Shown: positions 1 through 7,738 of the stretch, in pieces
How the letters are laid out: every line of letters starts with the position of its first letter
Position numbering within the stretch: position 1 is the stretch's first letter
Origin: JAVBOF01 sp031550915
Lineage (GTDB): Bacteria > Bacillota > Clostridia > Christensenellales > MGBC116941
DNA: 30,467 bases
NCBI GenBank assembly: GCA_031550915.1
Contig: JAVBOF010000154.1
Coordinates: forward strand, 1 to 30,467
Reading direction: 5' to 3'
Notes under the pieces: model-generated
What the model was told of the DNA's origin: nothing
Database searches by the model: none
The model's input: only the letters and a program-made list of their open reading frames with translations
Made by a program: the position numbers and the translations under genes

Positions 1-174
1 GCCATAATTGGAGCCATCAAAGCCAATGCCGCGGCTGAGGGTTTTTTCCGTAAACCTCTCTGTCGGGATGGTCAGGTGGCGCCATCTTCCATACAGGTCT
101 ATCATTTTAAAATCGATCATCTGGATACTGTTTTCTTCGCAATAATCCTTCAATTCATCAATATTCTTAAACAT
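1..174 (-). CDS. glnA: Glutamine synthetase, N-terminal 58 codons (runs off the window)
   Basis: The reverse strand opens with ATG at 174 and stays in frame for exactly 58 codons to the window edge. The translation contains MIDFKMIDLYGRWRHLTIP and, at the edge, GIGFDGSNYG. This is the N-terminal beta-grasp start of prokaryotic type I glutamine synthetase (ATP-dependent glutamate plus ammonia to glutamine). A GGAGG ribosome binding site lies about 7 nt before the ATG, so the start is well supported. The catalytic domain is outside the window, so GlnA subclass and activity cannot be judged. The family call is firm from the distinctive N-terminal block; the gene symbol follows the family. Confidence 0.9.
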   Translation of the reverse strand, partial: MFKNIDELKDYCEENSIQMIDFKMIDLYGRWRHLTIPTERFTEKTLSRGIGFDGSNYG

Positions 175-202
175 ATTTCCTCCAAACAATTTACTAATAA
201 GT

Positions 203-231
203 ATTATACTGCTTTTATTTGATTTGAAAAA
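203..231 (-). promoter_or_regulatory. Probable glnA promoter
   Basis: On the minus strand a perfect TATAAT (203-208) lies about 30 nt upstream of the glnA ATG. The best -35 at 17-nt spacing is TTTTTC (226-231), which is weak. The call rests mainly on the -10 and its position. Confidence 0.4.
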
Positions 232-270
232 CAACAAAATTAAAAATATTGGTCATGAATTAATATAAAT

Positions 271-311
271 AAAAGCCCTTCCATAGGAAATCCGGCTATA
301 GAAAGGCTTTT
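271..311 (-). terminator. Hairpin terminator after the cysteine-rich gene
   Basis: AAAAGCC (271-277) pairs with GGCTTTT (305-311). The inner stem (TTC with GAA, ATAG with CTAT) is interrupted by two mismatches. Read on the minus strand, the stem ends in GGGCTTTTATTTAT, a U-rich tail 25 nt after the stop of the cysteine-rich gene. The hairpin may also act in the other direction. Confidence 0.6.
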
Positions 312-335
312 TATTGATATCAAATGTATTTTATA

Positions 336-650
336 TTAGCAGTAGTTTTTATTCATGCATTTCTTCAGCATGCAGAATAAAAGCCACTCATTCAAGCCGC
401 TGCAGGAATTATCAAACCCGTCGCAACGGCATGGCCTGCAGTTATTGGCTATGCAAACCGAGCATCTGCCGCATGTGCATGTTCTTGGTTGGCAGCAGGA
501 ACATCTGCCGCAAACGCATATGTTGCCGCGCGTGCTGCATCCGCACCCCTGAGACCGGCAAAAGCTGCATCTTCCGCATCCCCCACACTCTCCGCATTCA
601 GGAAAGCATTGATTATACTGTATATTTCGGCAATTGTTATAACAATCCAT
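336..650 (-). CDS. Small cysteine-rich protein with CGRCSxC repeats (unknown function)
   Basis: A 104-residue frame holds 26 cysteines (25%). It includes CGRCSFC, CGRCSCC and CGRCSVC, two of them inside longer near-repeats (ICVCGRCSCC, TCTCGRCSVC), plus CPEC/CGEC-like pairs. There is no clear signal peptide or membrane segment. I chose ATG at 650 because GGGGG sits 5-6 nt upstream and the cysteine-rich part begins here. A longer GTG start at 707 would add 19 residues but has a weaker binding site. A terminator follows at 271-311. The gene is divergent from a double Fe-S protein at 763. Such composition suggests metal or cluster binding, or disulfide cross-linking as in spore-coat proteins; both are inference. 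Open frames on the opposite strand look like alanine/serine-rich complements of this gene. Confidence 0.6.
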   Translation of the reverse strand: MDCYNNCRNIQYNQCFPECGECGGCGRCSFCRSQGCGCSTRGNICVCGRCSCCQPRTCTCGRCSVCIANNCRPCRCDGFDNSCSGLNEWLLFCMLKKCMNKNYC

Positions 651-762
651 AAGTACCCCCATATCTGCCCGGATATACCGGCAGGTTGTATGTTGAAAGG
701 ATTCCACTAAATGTCATCCTATGATAATATATGCGTAAAATAAAGATTAGTGAGATGTTATT

Positions 763-1614
763 ATGGATAATACAGCTTTGATAAATATGGTCTGTGATTA
801 TGCGGGCACGAACGGAATGGATGTATATATAAAGCAAAAGGACAACTGTTCGCTAATAATCCTTGCGCGGGGATATGCCCCGGTAATTGATTTTCCTGAA
901 GGCTGTATACCGGCAAGTCCGTTTTATGAGGCGTCCCAGTTTGCGGAAAAACATGCAAATGCGCTTATTGCTATGCTTGACGAACAGGGATATAGCGCCA
1001 GCCAGCCGAAGATGTTGCTAAAAAGCCTTATAGATGAATTGGGCGGTACAAGGGGTAAAAACAGCCTGAGTTATATTCCGGTACATGGTTCGTTTTTCTC
1101 ACCAAGGGTAGTAGCTATAGAAGGTGTCGCGCTGAGGGAGAGCAACAAAATAATATTTGAAAACAGGTGCGAATCTTGCAGACGGTGCATAAATGCCTGC
1201 CCAGCTAACGCGATTGATGATACCGGTTTCAATGATCCGGAAAAATGCCTGAGGGCGAAAATGCGCTCAACCAAAGTTCCCGAAAGCTATCGTGGCATGA
1301 TGTCCCGTATGGTTGGATGCGATATTTGCCAAATGGTATGCCCTATGAATGTAAAAAAGCCCGAGGAACCAGGGAAAGCATTGATCGAAGCTTTCTCTTT
1401 CGAAAAAATATTGGGCGGAGACATAAAGCGTGCTCAAGAATTGATAGGCAGTAATTTTGCCAGACAGCACAGGCTTATGGCGCAGGCATCGGTAATAGCG
1501 GCAAATATGGATAAAAAAGAATATTTGGAGCTAATAAAACCGCTTACGGAAAGCGGTGATGAAGAGTTGGTAGAGATGGCAAAATGGTCGGTCCGGAAAC
1601 TGGAAAACCTTTAG
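763..1614 (+). CDS. Double [4Fe-4S] cluster protein, distantly QueG-like
   Basis: This 283-aa soluble protein has eight cysteines in a two-cluster ferredoxin fold: C136-x2-C139-x2-C142-x3-C146-P, then C162 and C186-x2-C189-x3-C193-P. The segment GCDICQMVCPMN matches the second cluster of epoxyqueuosine reductase (QueG) and related reductive-dehalogenase-type proteins. The C-terminal part (about 215-283) looks like HEAT-type helices, also found in QueG. The N-terminal 120 residues are shorter and more divergent than the QueG cobalamin-binding region, so corrinoid binding and queuosine function are uncertain. The ATG at 763 has only a weak upstream GTGAG. It is divergent from the cysteine-rich gene and convergent with the sugar transferase gene, with 2 nt between stop codons. 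Electron transfer is a safe inference; the substrate is unknown. Confidence 0.8.
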   Translation: MDNTALINMVCDYAGTNGMDVYIKQKDNCSLIILARGYAPVIDFPEGCIPASPFYEASQFAEKHANALIAMLDEQGYSASQPKMLLKSLIDELGGTRGKNSLSYIPVHGSFFSPRVVAIEGVALRESNKIIFENRCESCRRCINACPANAIDDTGFNDPEKCLRAKMRSTKVPESYRGMMSRMVGCDICQMVCPMNVKKPEEPGKALIEAFSFEKILGGDIKRAQELIGSNFARQHRLMAQASVIAANMDKKEYLELIKPLTESGDEELVEMAKWSVRKLENL

Positions 1615-1616
1615 GG

Positions 1617-2195
1617 TCAATGTTGTTTGCCCTCAACTACACCTAGCCCTGTGAAGACCTTGCCGGCGGTAATAAAAATTATTTTGAGGTCAAGTAGCAC
1701 GCTCTGGTTATCCATATAGTATTTATCATATTCAACTTTTTTAGGTATCGGCAATTCGTCGCGACCATTTATCTGCGCCCAGCCTGTAAGGCCCGGCATC
1801 ATCTTGTCTATGCCATATTGTTTGCGTAAAGATATCAAATCTTTCTGATTATAGAGCGCTGGCCTTGGCCCGACAAAGCTCATGTCGCCAAAAAGAATAT
1901 TTATGAACTGCGGTAATTCATCTATACTGGTCCTTCGCAAAAACTTACCTATAGGTGTGATATATACATCCGGATTCTCTAGGAGATGGGTAGGCATATC
2001 CTTTGGCGTGTCCGTGCGCATGGTTCTGAACTTATATATAAGGAATTCGCTTCCTCCCACTCCGATCCTGCGTTGTTTAAAAAGAATGGGTCCTTTGGAT
2101 GTCAGTTTGACCAAAACGGCTACTATTATAAGCAGCCAGCTTAGAATAAGCAGCAAAATAAAAGATGCTATAAAATCAAATATCCTTTTTCCCAT
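1617..2195 (-). CDS. Undecaprenyl-phosphate sugar-phosphate transferase (PglC/WcaJ-type)
   Basis: This 192-aa bacterial sugar transferase has one N-terminal hydrophobic segment (about 8-31), as in the short monotopic PglC-type enzymes. Family motifs follow in order: KGPILFKQRRIG, YKFRTMR, DELPQFINILFGDMSFVGP and PGLTGWAQINGRDE. These enzymes move a sugar-1-phosphate from a UDP-sugar to undecaprenyl phosphate at the inner face of the membrane, the first committed step of capsule, O-antigen-like or teichoic-acid-like polymers. The start ATG lies 2 nt after the stop of the dehydratase gene, so the two are translationally linked. In this family such a partner often makes the UDP-diNAc-type sugar that the transferase uses. 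The sugar itself cannot be read from the sequence. Confidence 0.92.
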   Translation of the reverse strand: MGKRIFDFIASFILLLILSWLLIIVAVLVKLTSKGPILFKQRRIGVGGSEFLIYKFRTMRTDTPKDMPTHLLENPDVYITPIGKFLRRTSIDELPQFINILFGDMSFVGPRPALYNQKDLISLRKQYGIDKMMPGLTGWAQINGRDELPIPKKVEYDKYYMDNQSVLLDLKIIFITAGKVFTGLGVVEGKQH

Positions 2196-2197
2196 CC

Positions 2198-4072
2198 TCA
2201 GTCCTCGTAAAATACAACATTGGGCTTATACGTAGGCAAAATCTCGCATAGTAGCTTGCGTATATCGCAATTGCCCTTCAGGCATTCCCTTAGCTTGTCC
2301 AGATCCCGCTCAACCGAATCCAGCGAAACGCAAGTCGGTTGGGCAATGTATATCTTTTTGTTAGAGGATTTCAATATACCTTCTTCGGCAAGCAATAATT
2401 CTTCATAGAGCTTTTCGCCAGGACGAAGGCCCACGAATTTTATATCGATATCCTGATACGGTACTAAGCCGGAAAGATAAATCATGTTCAAGGCTATATC
2501 CAATATCCTTACGGATTTACCCATATCCAGAATAAAGACCTCGCCGCCCTTAGCCATTGCGCCCGCCTGGATAACAAGGCTGGCGGCCTCCGGAATGGTC
2601 ATAAAGTACCTTGTGATCTCGGGGCTGGTTATTGTTACAGGTCCGCCTTGCTCGATCTGCTTTTTGAACAGCGGCACTACGCTCCCGCTGGAGCCAAGCA
2701 CGTTTCCAAAGCGCACCGCAACAAATTCGGTCTCGCTTACGGTGTCGAAGCCCTGTATAATAAGCTCTGCAATGCGTTTTGTTGCGCCCATTACGTTTGT
2801 GGGGTTGACGGCTTTATCCGTGGATATCAGGACAAACCGCTTTACGCCATGCCTGCTGGAACAATTTGCGACGTTATAAGTTCCAAAGACATTGTTGTTT
2901 ATAGCCTGCTCTGGATAATCCTCCATCAGCGGTACGTGCTTATACGCCGCTGCATGGAAAACAACATCCGGTTTATATTTTTCCATACTGCTTTCAACTA
3001 GATCGGTGTCTTGCACCGAACCGATGATTATCTTTATCCTATCAGGCCGGTTGAAGACGATATTCAGCGAATGCATAAGGTCATAGGCGTTATTTTCATA
3101 CATATCAAAGATTATAAGCATCTTTGGCCTGCAAGACATTATCTGCTTGCATATTTCACTGCCAATGGAGCCGCCGCCGCCGGTCACCATTATTGTCTGG
3201 TTTTCCAGATATCCGATATCGCTCTGTTCCAGATTGATTTCCTCGCGCCCAAGGAGATCGTCCAGATTTATGTTTTTGGCTTTGCGTAGTATACTGCCGG
3301 TCTGGCTTACATCATAGACGCGTGAAGCTATCCGTATGTTGCAGCCGGAGCGCGGACAGTTGGAAATGATATCAGTCATCTGTTCAAAAGTAGCTGAAGG
3401 TATTGCTATTATTATTTCGTTTATCTCAAATCTAGTTACAAATTTATTGATATCGGCTGTGCCTCCCAAAACGGGAACGCCGTGCATTGTAGAATTATGC
3501 TTGCGCATATCGTCATCTATTACTCCGAGTATATTGTACCTTGTGCCGCGCACATTTTTTATCTCCCGTATTATAGCGGAACCGGCGTCGCCGGCACCGA
3601 CTATCAATACGTTTAGCATGTTGCTCTTTTCCTTGCTGAAATTCAAAATATTCTTGTATCTTCTTGCGCCGCGGTAGGCCACACGCATGCCGCAGGAAAA
3701 CATGATCATCAGTACAGGGGATATCAGCGCTACGCTATAAGGAAGCCGGAAAGGCGCGAAGTGCAGTTCTCTTATAACGATGCTGAGAGCGAAGCACAAT
3801 ATCATGCTGCATGCCGAGGATACAAAAATTTTTATTACCTCGTCTATACTCGCATATTTCCACATGCTTTTATATATACCGAAAATAAAAAACATCAGGA
3901 TGTAAGAGATGATCCAAACCAAAGAAAATGTGTAATTATATTTTCTGTAAACCGCTTCAACATTAAATTCAAAGCGAAGATTGAAGGCAAGCCAAAAACT
4001 GAACACAATGATTGCAGCATCCAAAATGACGAGGAACATTATCCTGAACAGTTTTTGATGATTATTTCCCAT
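2198..4072 (-). CDS. Membrane nucleotide-sugar 4,6-dehydratase/epimerase (FlaA1/CapD/PglF family)
   Basis: The protein is 624 aa, the usual size of the membrane-anchored members. Four hydrophobic segments fill about residues 10-130. A first Rossmann domain carries VLIVGAGDAGSA (about 155-166) and a second NAD-binding SDR domain carries MVTGGGGSIGSEI (about 295-307). The motif ISTDKAVNPTNVMGATKR (about 416-433) marks the WbpM/PglF/CapD family, which typically converts UDP-GlcNAc to the 4-keto-6-deoxy sugar. It is the first gene of a two-gene operon with the sugar transferase. GGAGG lies 11 nt before the ATG, a little far. A 17-nt-spaced promoter lies at 4126-4154. Family is certain; the exact product is inferred from homologues. 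Confidence 0.93.
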   Translation of the reverse strand: MGNNHQKLFRIMFLVILDAAIIVFSFWLAFNLRFEFNVEAVYRKYNYTFSLVWIISYILMFFIFGIYKSMWKYASIDEVIKIFVSSACSMILCFALSIVIRELHFAPFRLPYSVALISPVLMIMFSCGMRVAYRGARRYKNILNFSKEKSNMLNVLIVGAGDAGSAIIREIKNVRGTRYNILGVIDDDMRKHNSTMHGVPVLGGTADINKFVTRFEINEIIIAIPSATFEQMTDIISNCPRSGCNIRIASRVYDVSQTGSILRKAKNINLDDLLGREEINLEQSDIGYLENQTIMVTGGGGSIGSEICKQIMSCRPKMLIIFDMYENNAYDLMHSLNIVFNRPDRIKIIIGSVQDTDLVESSMEKYKPDVVFHAAAYKHVPLMEDYPEQAINNNVFGTYNVANCSSRHGVKRFVLISTDKAVNPTNVMGATKRIAELIIQGFDTVSETEFVAVRFGNVLGSSGSVVPLFKKQIEQGGPVTITSPEITRYFMTIPEAASLVIQAGAMAKGGEVFILDMGKSVRILDIALNMIYLSGLVPYQDIDIKFVGLRPGEKLYEELLLAEEGILKSSNKKIYIAQPTCVSLDSVERDLDKLRECLKGNCDIRKLLCEILPTYKPNVVFYED

Positions 4073-4125
4073 TTAGAGGCATTCCTCCGGCAAAACGCAT
4101 TTCTATCCTATAAAAGCCGTTTACC

Positions 4126-4154
4126 ATAATACCAGAAGCTAAGGGTATAGACAA
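4126..4154 (-). promoter_or_regulatory. Promoter of the dehydratase/sugar transferase operon
   Basis: On the minus strand TTGTCT (4149-4154) and TATTAT (4126-4131) are 17 nt apart, preceded by TGG as an extended -10. A second, weaker TATAAT (about 4195-4200) lies further upstream. Confidence 0.6.
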
Positions 4155-4280
4155 TGATAAAATGGTATTCGTTCAAAGAAATAAGATGTCATAATATTAT
4201 ACTCTAAATTTATCCATACTTAAACATTATTAAAATTTACCGCTTTTTTACTTCTGATGTTACTTTGCGGCAGGTTCTTA

Positions 4281-4289
4281 TGGTATAAT
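4281..4289 (+). promoter_or_regulatory. Extended -10 promoter for the lipoprotein gene
   Basis: TGGTATAAT at 4281-4289 is an extended -10. The hexamer 17 nt upstream (TACTTT) is a poor -35. It lies 120 nt before the lipoprotein ATG, leaving a leader with no recognised riboswitch. Confidence 0.45.
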
Positions 4290-4409
4290 CCATAACGTGA
4301 AGGGCTTTTGCGCTTAAAGTGCCGGTTTAGGATCATAAAGGGGTTTCGCGCGGATCATAATTCCGGTTTTCAGTTATAATATAGATTACATAGCTTAAAG
4401 GAGTTAAGA

Positions 4410-4847
4410 ATGCATAAAAAACTGATTTTACCTATTGTTCTGGTGGTTTGCCTGCTGTTTACGGCGTGCAGCAAAGAGCAACTGAAGCTTAGCACCGAAA
4501 TCGGAGACTTCGCAATCGACAGCTGCACTTTCTATGATACATATAACGATTTGCGGCCGGCTGATGGAGAGGTTTTGCTGGCTGTAAACATCGACGCCGC
4601 GGGCACCAACAATTTAGATGGCATACAGCCATATTTTCTGCCCATAAATGGCAGTGTAACTCAGGTCAGCGATGGAGTGACTCCAAAGCCCTGTATAATG
4701 GTGGCCTACGAATATTCAGGCGACGAGGTTGTGCGTTATGTTTTGCTGTTCTCGGTACCGGAAGAATATAAAGACTCTAAAATAGATATCCTTGTTCCAA
4801 ACGGACAGCCGCAAACAGTTAAGGAAAAAGGCGGGTTTCTTTCCTAG
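4410..4847 (+). CDS. Small lipoprotein of unknown function
   Basis: This 145-aa protein has a lipoprotein signal: Lys-rich N-end, hydrophobic core, and lipobox LFTAC with the modified cysteine at residue 20. The mature part (about 125 residues) is predicted soluble and beta-rich, and no family is recognised. AAGGAG lies 7 nt before the ATG. It is a monocistronic plus-strand gene set between the two minus-strand polysaccharide units and closed by a strong terminator. Its location suggests, but does not show, a role at the cell surface. The shape recalls small extracellular immunoglobulin-like lipoproteins, but that resemblance is weak. Confidence 0.8.
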   Translation: MHKKLILPIVLVVCLLFTACSKEQLKLSTEIGDFAIDSCTFYDTYNDLRPADGEVLLAVNIDAAGTNNLDGIQPYFLPINGSVTQVSDGVTPKPCIMVAYEYSGDEVVRYVLLFSVPEEYKDSKIDILVPNGQPQTVKEKGGFLS

Positions 4848-4860
4848 CAACGCTCAAAAC

Positions 4861-4888
4861 AAAAAGACCGGAATGCCGGTCTTTTTTT
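4861..4888. terminator. Bidirectional terminator between convergent genes
   Basis: AAAAAGACCGG (4861-4871), loop AATG, then CCGGTCTTTTTTT (4876-4888). The stem is perfect, with a T-run on the plus strand and the complementary A-run serving the minus-strand flippase gene that ends at 4900. Confidence 0.92.
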
Positions 4889-4899
4889 GTAGAAACCTA

Positions 4900-6444
4900 T
4901 CATTTGTTTTCATCTATAGGAGGATTCTTTAGCCTGGAGCTAAAGAATTTTTTTGCTTTGCCGCCGAATCTGCCCTTCAATATATTGCCGCAAAGTAATA
5001 TCATGAATTCAAGGAAGGAATCTGGCATAAGACGCAGGCCTACAAGGAATATCAGTGTGATATACACAGCCAGTGATATGACCACTGCAATCAATATTAT
5101 CAATATATTCGAAATAAGTAAGCTGCCAAGATACATCTCCAAGAAAAAGTTTATAATGAATACTATAGCTGAGATGGCGATAATGACTAAATGGCCAAGC
5201 AGAAAATCGCGTATATTCAAGCTGATCAGCTTTGCGCTTAGTATAAACATTAAAAGGTAGTTAACGAAGATAGCTAGAGAAATGCCTATGGCAACGCCTT
5301 GCAGACCCCAAAACGAACCTAAATAGGCCGAGACGATAACCAGCGCGGCATAGATCATCTGGCGGAATGCGCGCTTAAAAACAGCTCCGACAGCCCGGAC
5401 AAGCGAATCGCTTATCTTATAGCTGGTGCGGAAGTATAGCCCCAGTAATAGAATGGATGCAGGTAATGCGACCCCTATCCATTTTTCACCGAGCCACACG
5501 AGTATCACTTCCTGCGCAAGAGGAAAAAATATTGCCGAGATAGGGAAAGTGCATAAAGCAATCAGTATCATGCCGCTGGCATAAGCCGTCCGAAGCTTTT
5601 CCTTTTCTGTCTGCAGCTTTGAGAGTACGGGGAACAAGACCTTGTCCATAACGTCGCCGATAAGGTTTGCGGGCTGCATCATCATGCTATACGCGGAGCT
5701 GTACAGTCCAACATCCCTCTTTGTCAGCGTATTGGAAATGACCAAATTGTCTCCTTGTGTTGCAAGCTGGTTGAATATTCGCGCAAGCGTATGGCCCGCG
5801 CCAAACTTTAACAGCGCCTTTGCGGAATCCTTATATATGCGTAGTTTGAAGGAAACCGGCCGCAGAATCCGCGCAATGATGGATTTTGATAAATATTGCG
5901 CTAGGAAGCCGGCTATAAGAGCCCAAACGCCAAAGCCGAGATATGCTAGTACTATCGTGCATACGCCTTGGAAGAATATTGAGGATATGCGCAGTGCGGA
6001 TATTTTGAAAAACTCCATATTTTTTTGCATAAGCGATTCGGATATTGCACATAAACCGTTTATTAAAAACGTCAGTGATAAAACCCTAAGGTATATCGGA
6101 TCACTTATATTGACTATCGGCGAAAGGACAGGCGACGCAAAAAACACCACCAAAGTAATAAGAAGCCCCAATAAAACCGTGATGGTTTGTCCTGTTTTTA
6201 TATCCTTTTCTGTCAGGTCCTTCTTTTGCACTATCGCAGGGCCTACACCGATCATCCAGAAAATCTCTGCAAAGCTGATGATTACATATATAGCGGTTAT
6301 AATTCCTTTTTCATCAGGAACGATCCGCCTTGCCACAATGCCAGTAATAAGCAAATCAAGTAAAGCGGATATGATTGCGGTACCGCCCATAAGGGCAAAA
6401 CCGGACGATGCTTTTTTTATCAAATTGGATTTAGTAGATTCCAA
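4900..6444 (-). CDS. Polysaccharide flippase (Wzx-like, MOP superfamily)
   Basis: This 514-aa integral membrane protein has about 12-14 hydrophobic segments and a basic C-terminal tail, the normal size for Wzx/WzxC-type flippases. The N-terminal block resembles the polysaccharide_synt family (GGTAIISALLDLLITGIVAR), with an early motif on the form GDNLVIS. Such proteins move lipid-linked sugar repeat units across the membrane. The start is TTG at 6444, supported by GGAGAG 8 nt upstream; no better ATG is nearby. It is the third gene of the unit starting at 8979, 19 nt after the ligase-like gene. The family is clear; the cargo is unknown. Confidence 0.88.
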   Translation of the reverse strand: MESTKSNLIKKASSGFALMGGTAIISALLDLLITGIVARRIVPDEKGIITAIYVIISFAEIFWMIGVGPAIVQKKDLTEKDIKTGQTITVLLGLLITLVVFFASPVLSPIVNISDPIYLRVLSLTFLINGLCAISESLMQKNMEFFKISALRISSIFFQGVCTIVLAYLGFGVWALIAGFLAQYLSKSIIARILRPVSFKLRIYKDSAKALLKFGAGHTLARIFNQLATQGDNLVISNTLTKRDVGLYSSAYSMMMQPANLIGDVMDKVLFPVLSKLQTEKEKLRTAYASGMILIALCTFPISAIFFPLAQEVILVWLGEKWIGVALPASILLLGLYFRTSYKISDSLVRAVGAVFKRAFRQMIYAALVIVSAYLGSFWGLQGVAIGISLAIFVNYLLMFILSAKLISLNIRDFLLGHLVIIAISAIVFIINFFLEMYLGSLLISNILIILIAVVISLAVYITLIFLVGLRLMPDSFLEFMILLCGNILKGRFGGKAKKFFSSRLKNPPIDENK

Positions 6445-6463
6445 TAGAATATCTCTCCAAAAG

Positions 6464-7738
6464 TCATTTAGCTTCCGCGGCTATAATCTCCCGGCGGATA
6501 GCAAAAACCATAGCCATCGGTATAAACAGGTAATAGCCTTTTTCGATAAGGCTGTAGTAGAGCATGTAGTTGAAAGTGAAGAATATCAGCATCATATTTA
6601 CCGCATGGTTTGCATTGGAAAGCACGGCGGGATTAAGCCCGTCCACGGCCAGCCGGTTGATACGCGAGCCGTTTATAGCGCTGTTCCTGTAGGTGTTTAC
6701 AAGTATAAAGACGAGGCATGCAAGCCCGATTATACCAAGCTCTCCCCAAAGCTCAAACAATATATTGTGCGGGTGCCTTTCGAGCTGCCCTATCAAATAA
6801 GTGCTCATCTTAAAACCGATGCCGAACACCCACCGCATATTATGCACGATGTTCGAAAAGAATTTTCCATAAAGCTTTAGCCGCGGCTCCTCTGTAAGGT
6901 TATAAAATAGGCTTAACATGCGGAATTTCAGCGCAGGGCTCATAATAAAGAAATATACGACCAACAACAATGCAATAAGCGAAAACAGCAGTATAAGAAA
7001 TAGCTTCAACCGCTTTTGATACATTATCAGATCCCTTGCAAGGAATATTATGAATAGTGCAAGCGAGAACATAAGATAGCCCCTGCCTGCAAAATTGAAC
7101 ATTATGAAGAGAATGAATACGAACCCGAGCAGATTCCAAAGCCTCATATCCTTCGCCTCACGCGCGAAAAGCCTGCTGCAGAATAAACACGCCGTCAGAC
7201 CCATCGGAAACATTATTGTCAGATAGCTTATATAGCCGTCCTCGTCAAAGGCAAGCTGGGTCAAAAACTTGGCGTCACCGATATGGGCGACCAGGTAAAC
7301 GCCAAATAGGACAACAATAAAGGCCATGATGTTCATTGTACGGTTTATCTTTTTGGAAGTGAAGAAATATGCGTTAAAGCCTGCTATAAGCTGTATAATA
7401 AAGTAGCGCATCTCGCGCATGCCATTTTTATATAGGAGCATCCAAAGCAGGGCGATAACGATTATAATTAAAAAAGGTATGATAATCTTCAACATATCCT
7501 TCATTGCGGGGATCAATCTTTTAATATTCTTTAAAATCAGCACGGCAAAGAGCATTACCGGGTATAGCCTCGATATGGAATAGTTAGTGAAGAAATTGAC
7601 TATGCCAAAGCTGAATATTATCGCCAGCAATATACATTCAGCGGTATCGACACAGTACATGAACGAGAAATTTGTTTTTATATCATTTTTGATATCATTA
7701 AACCTGCTTAACAGCGGTTTTATAATATATGCATTCAT
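6464..7738 (-). CDS. O-antigen ligase/polymerase-like membrane protein
   Basis: This 424-aa protein has about 10-12 hydrophobic segments. A long external loop ends in RHPHNILFELWGELGIIGL, the HN-x-(L/F)-x4-G-x-G block of the WaaL/Wzy_C family. Members join sugar repeat units to each other or to an acceptor on the outer face of the membrane. Sequence alone rarely separates polymerase from ligase, and a Gram-positive has no lipid A acceptor, so polymerase or wall-attachment roles are likelier (inference). Its ATG overlaps the stop of the upstream gene by 4 nt (ATGA), with AGG 7-8 nt before it, indicating coupled translation. Confidence 0.85.
   Translation of the reverse strand: MNAYIIKPLLSRFNDIKNDIKTNFSFMYCVDTAECILLAIIFSFGIVNFFTNYSISRLYPVMLFAVLILKNIKRLIPAMKDMLKIIIPFLIIIVIALLWMLLYKNGMREMRYFIIQLIAGFNAYFFTSKKINRTMNIMAFIVVLFGVYLVAHIGDAKFLTQLAFDEDGYISYLTIMFPMGLTACLFCSRLFAREAKDMRLWNLLGFVFILFIMFNFAGRGYLMFSLALFIIFLARDLIMYQKRLKLFLILLFSLIALLLVVYFFIMSPALKFRMLSLFYNLTEEPRLKLYGKFFSNIVHNMRWVFGIGFKMSTYLIGQLERHPHNILFELWGELGIIGLACLVFILVNTYRNSAINGSRINRLAVDGLNPAVLSNANHAVNMMLIFFTFNYMLYYSLIEKGYYLFIPMAMVFAIRREIIAAEAK

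Noticed and set aside
314..710. Three plus-strand frames over the cysteine-rich gene
   Set aside because: They lack ribosome binding sites; their Ala/Ser/His composition is the complement of cysteine codons on the other strand.
5642..6880. Plus-strand open frame of 412 codons across the flippase and ligase-like genes
   Set aside because: It is antisense to two clear membrane protein genes, crosses their junction, and its translation is rich in Ser/Arg/Ile without any family feature.
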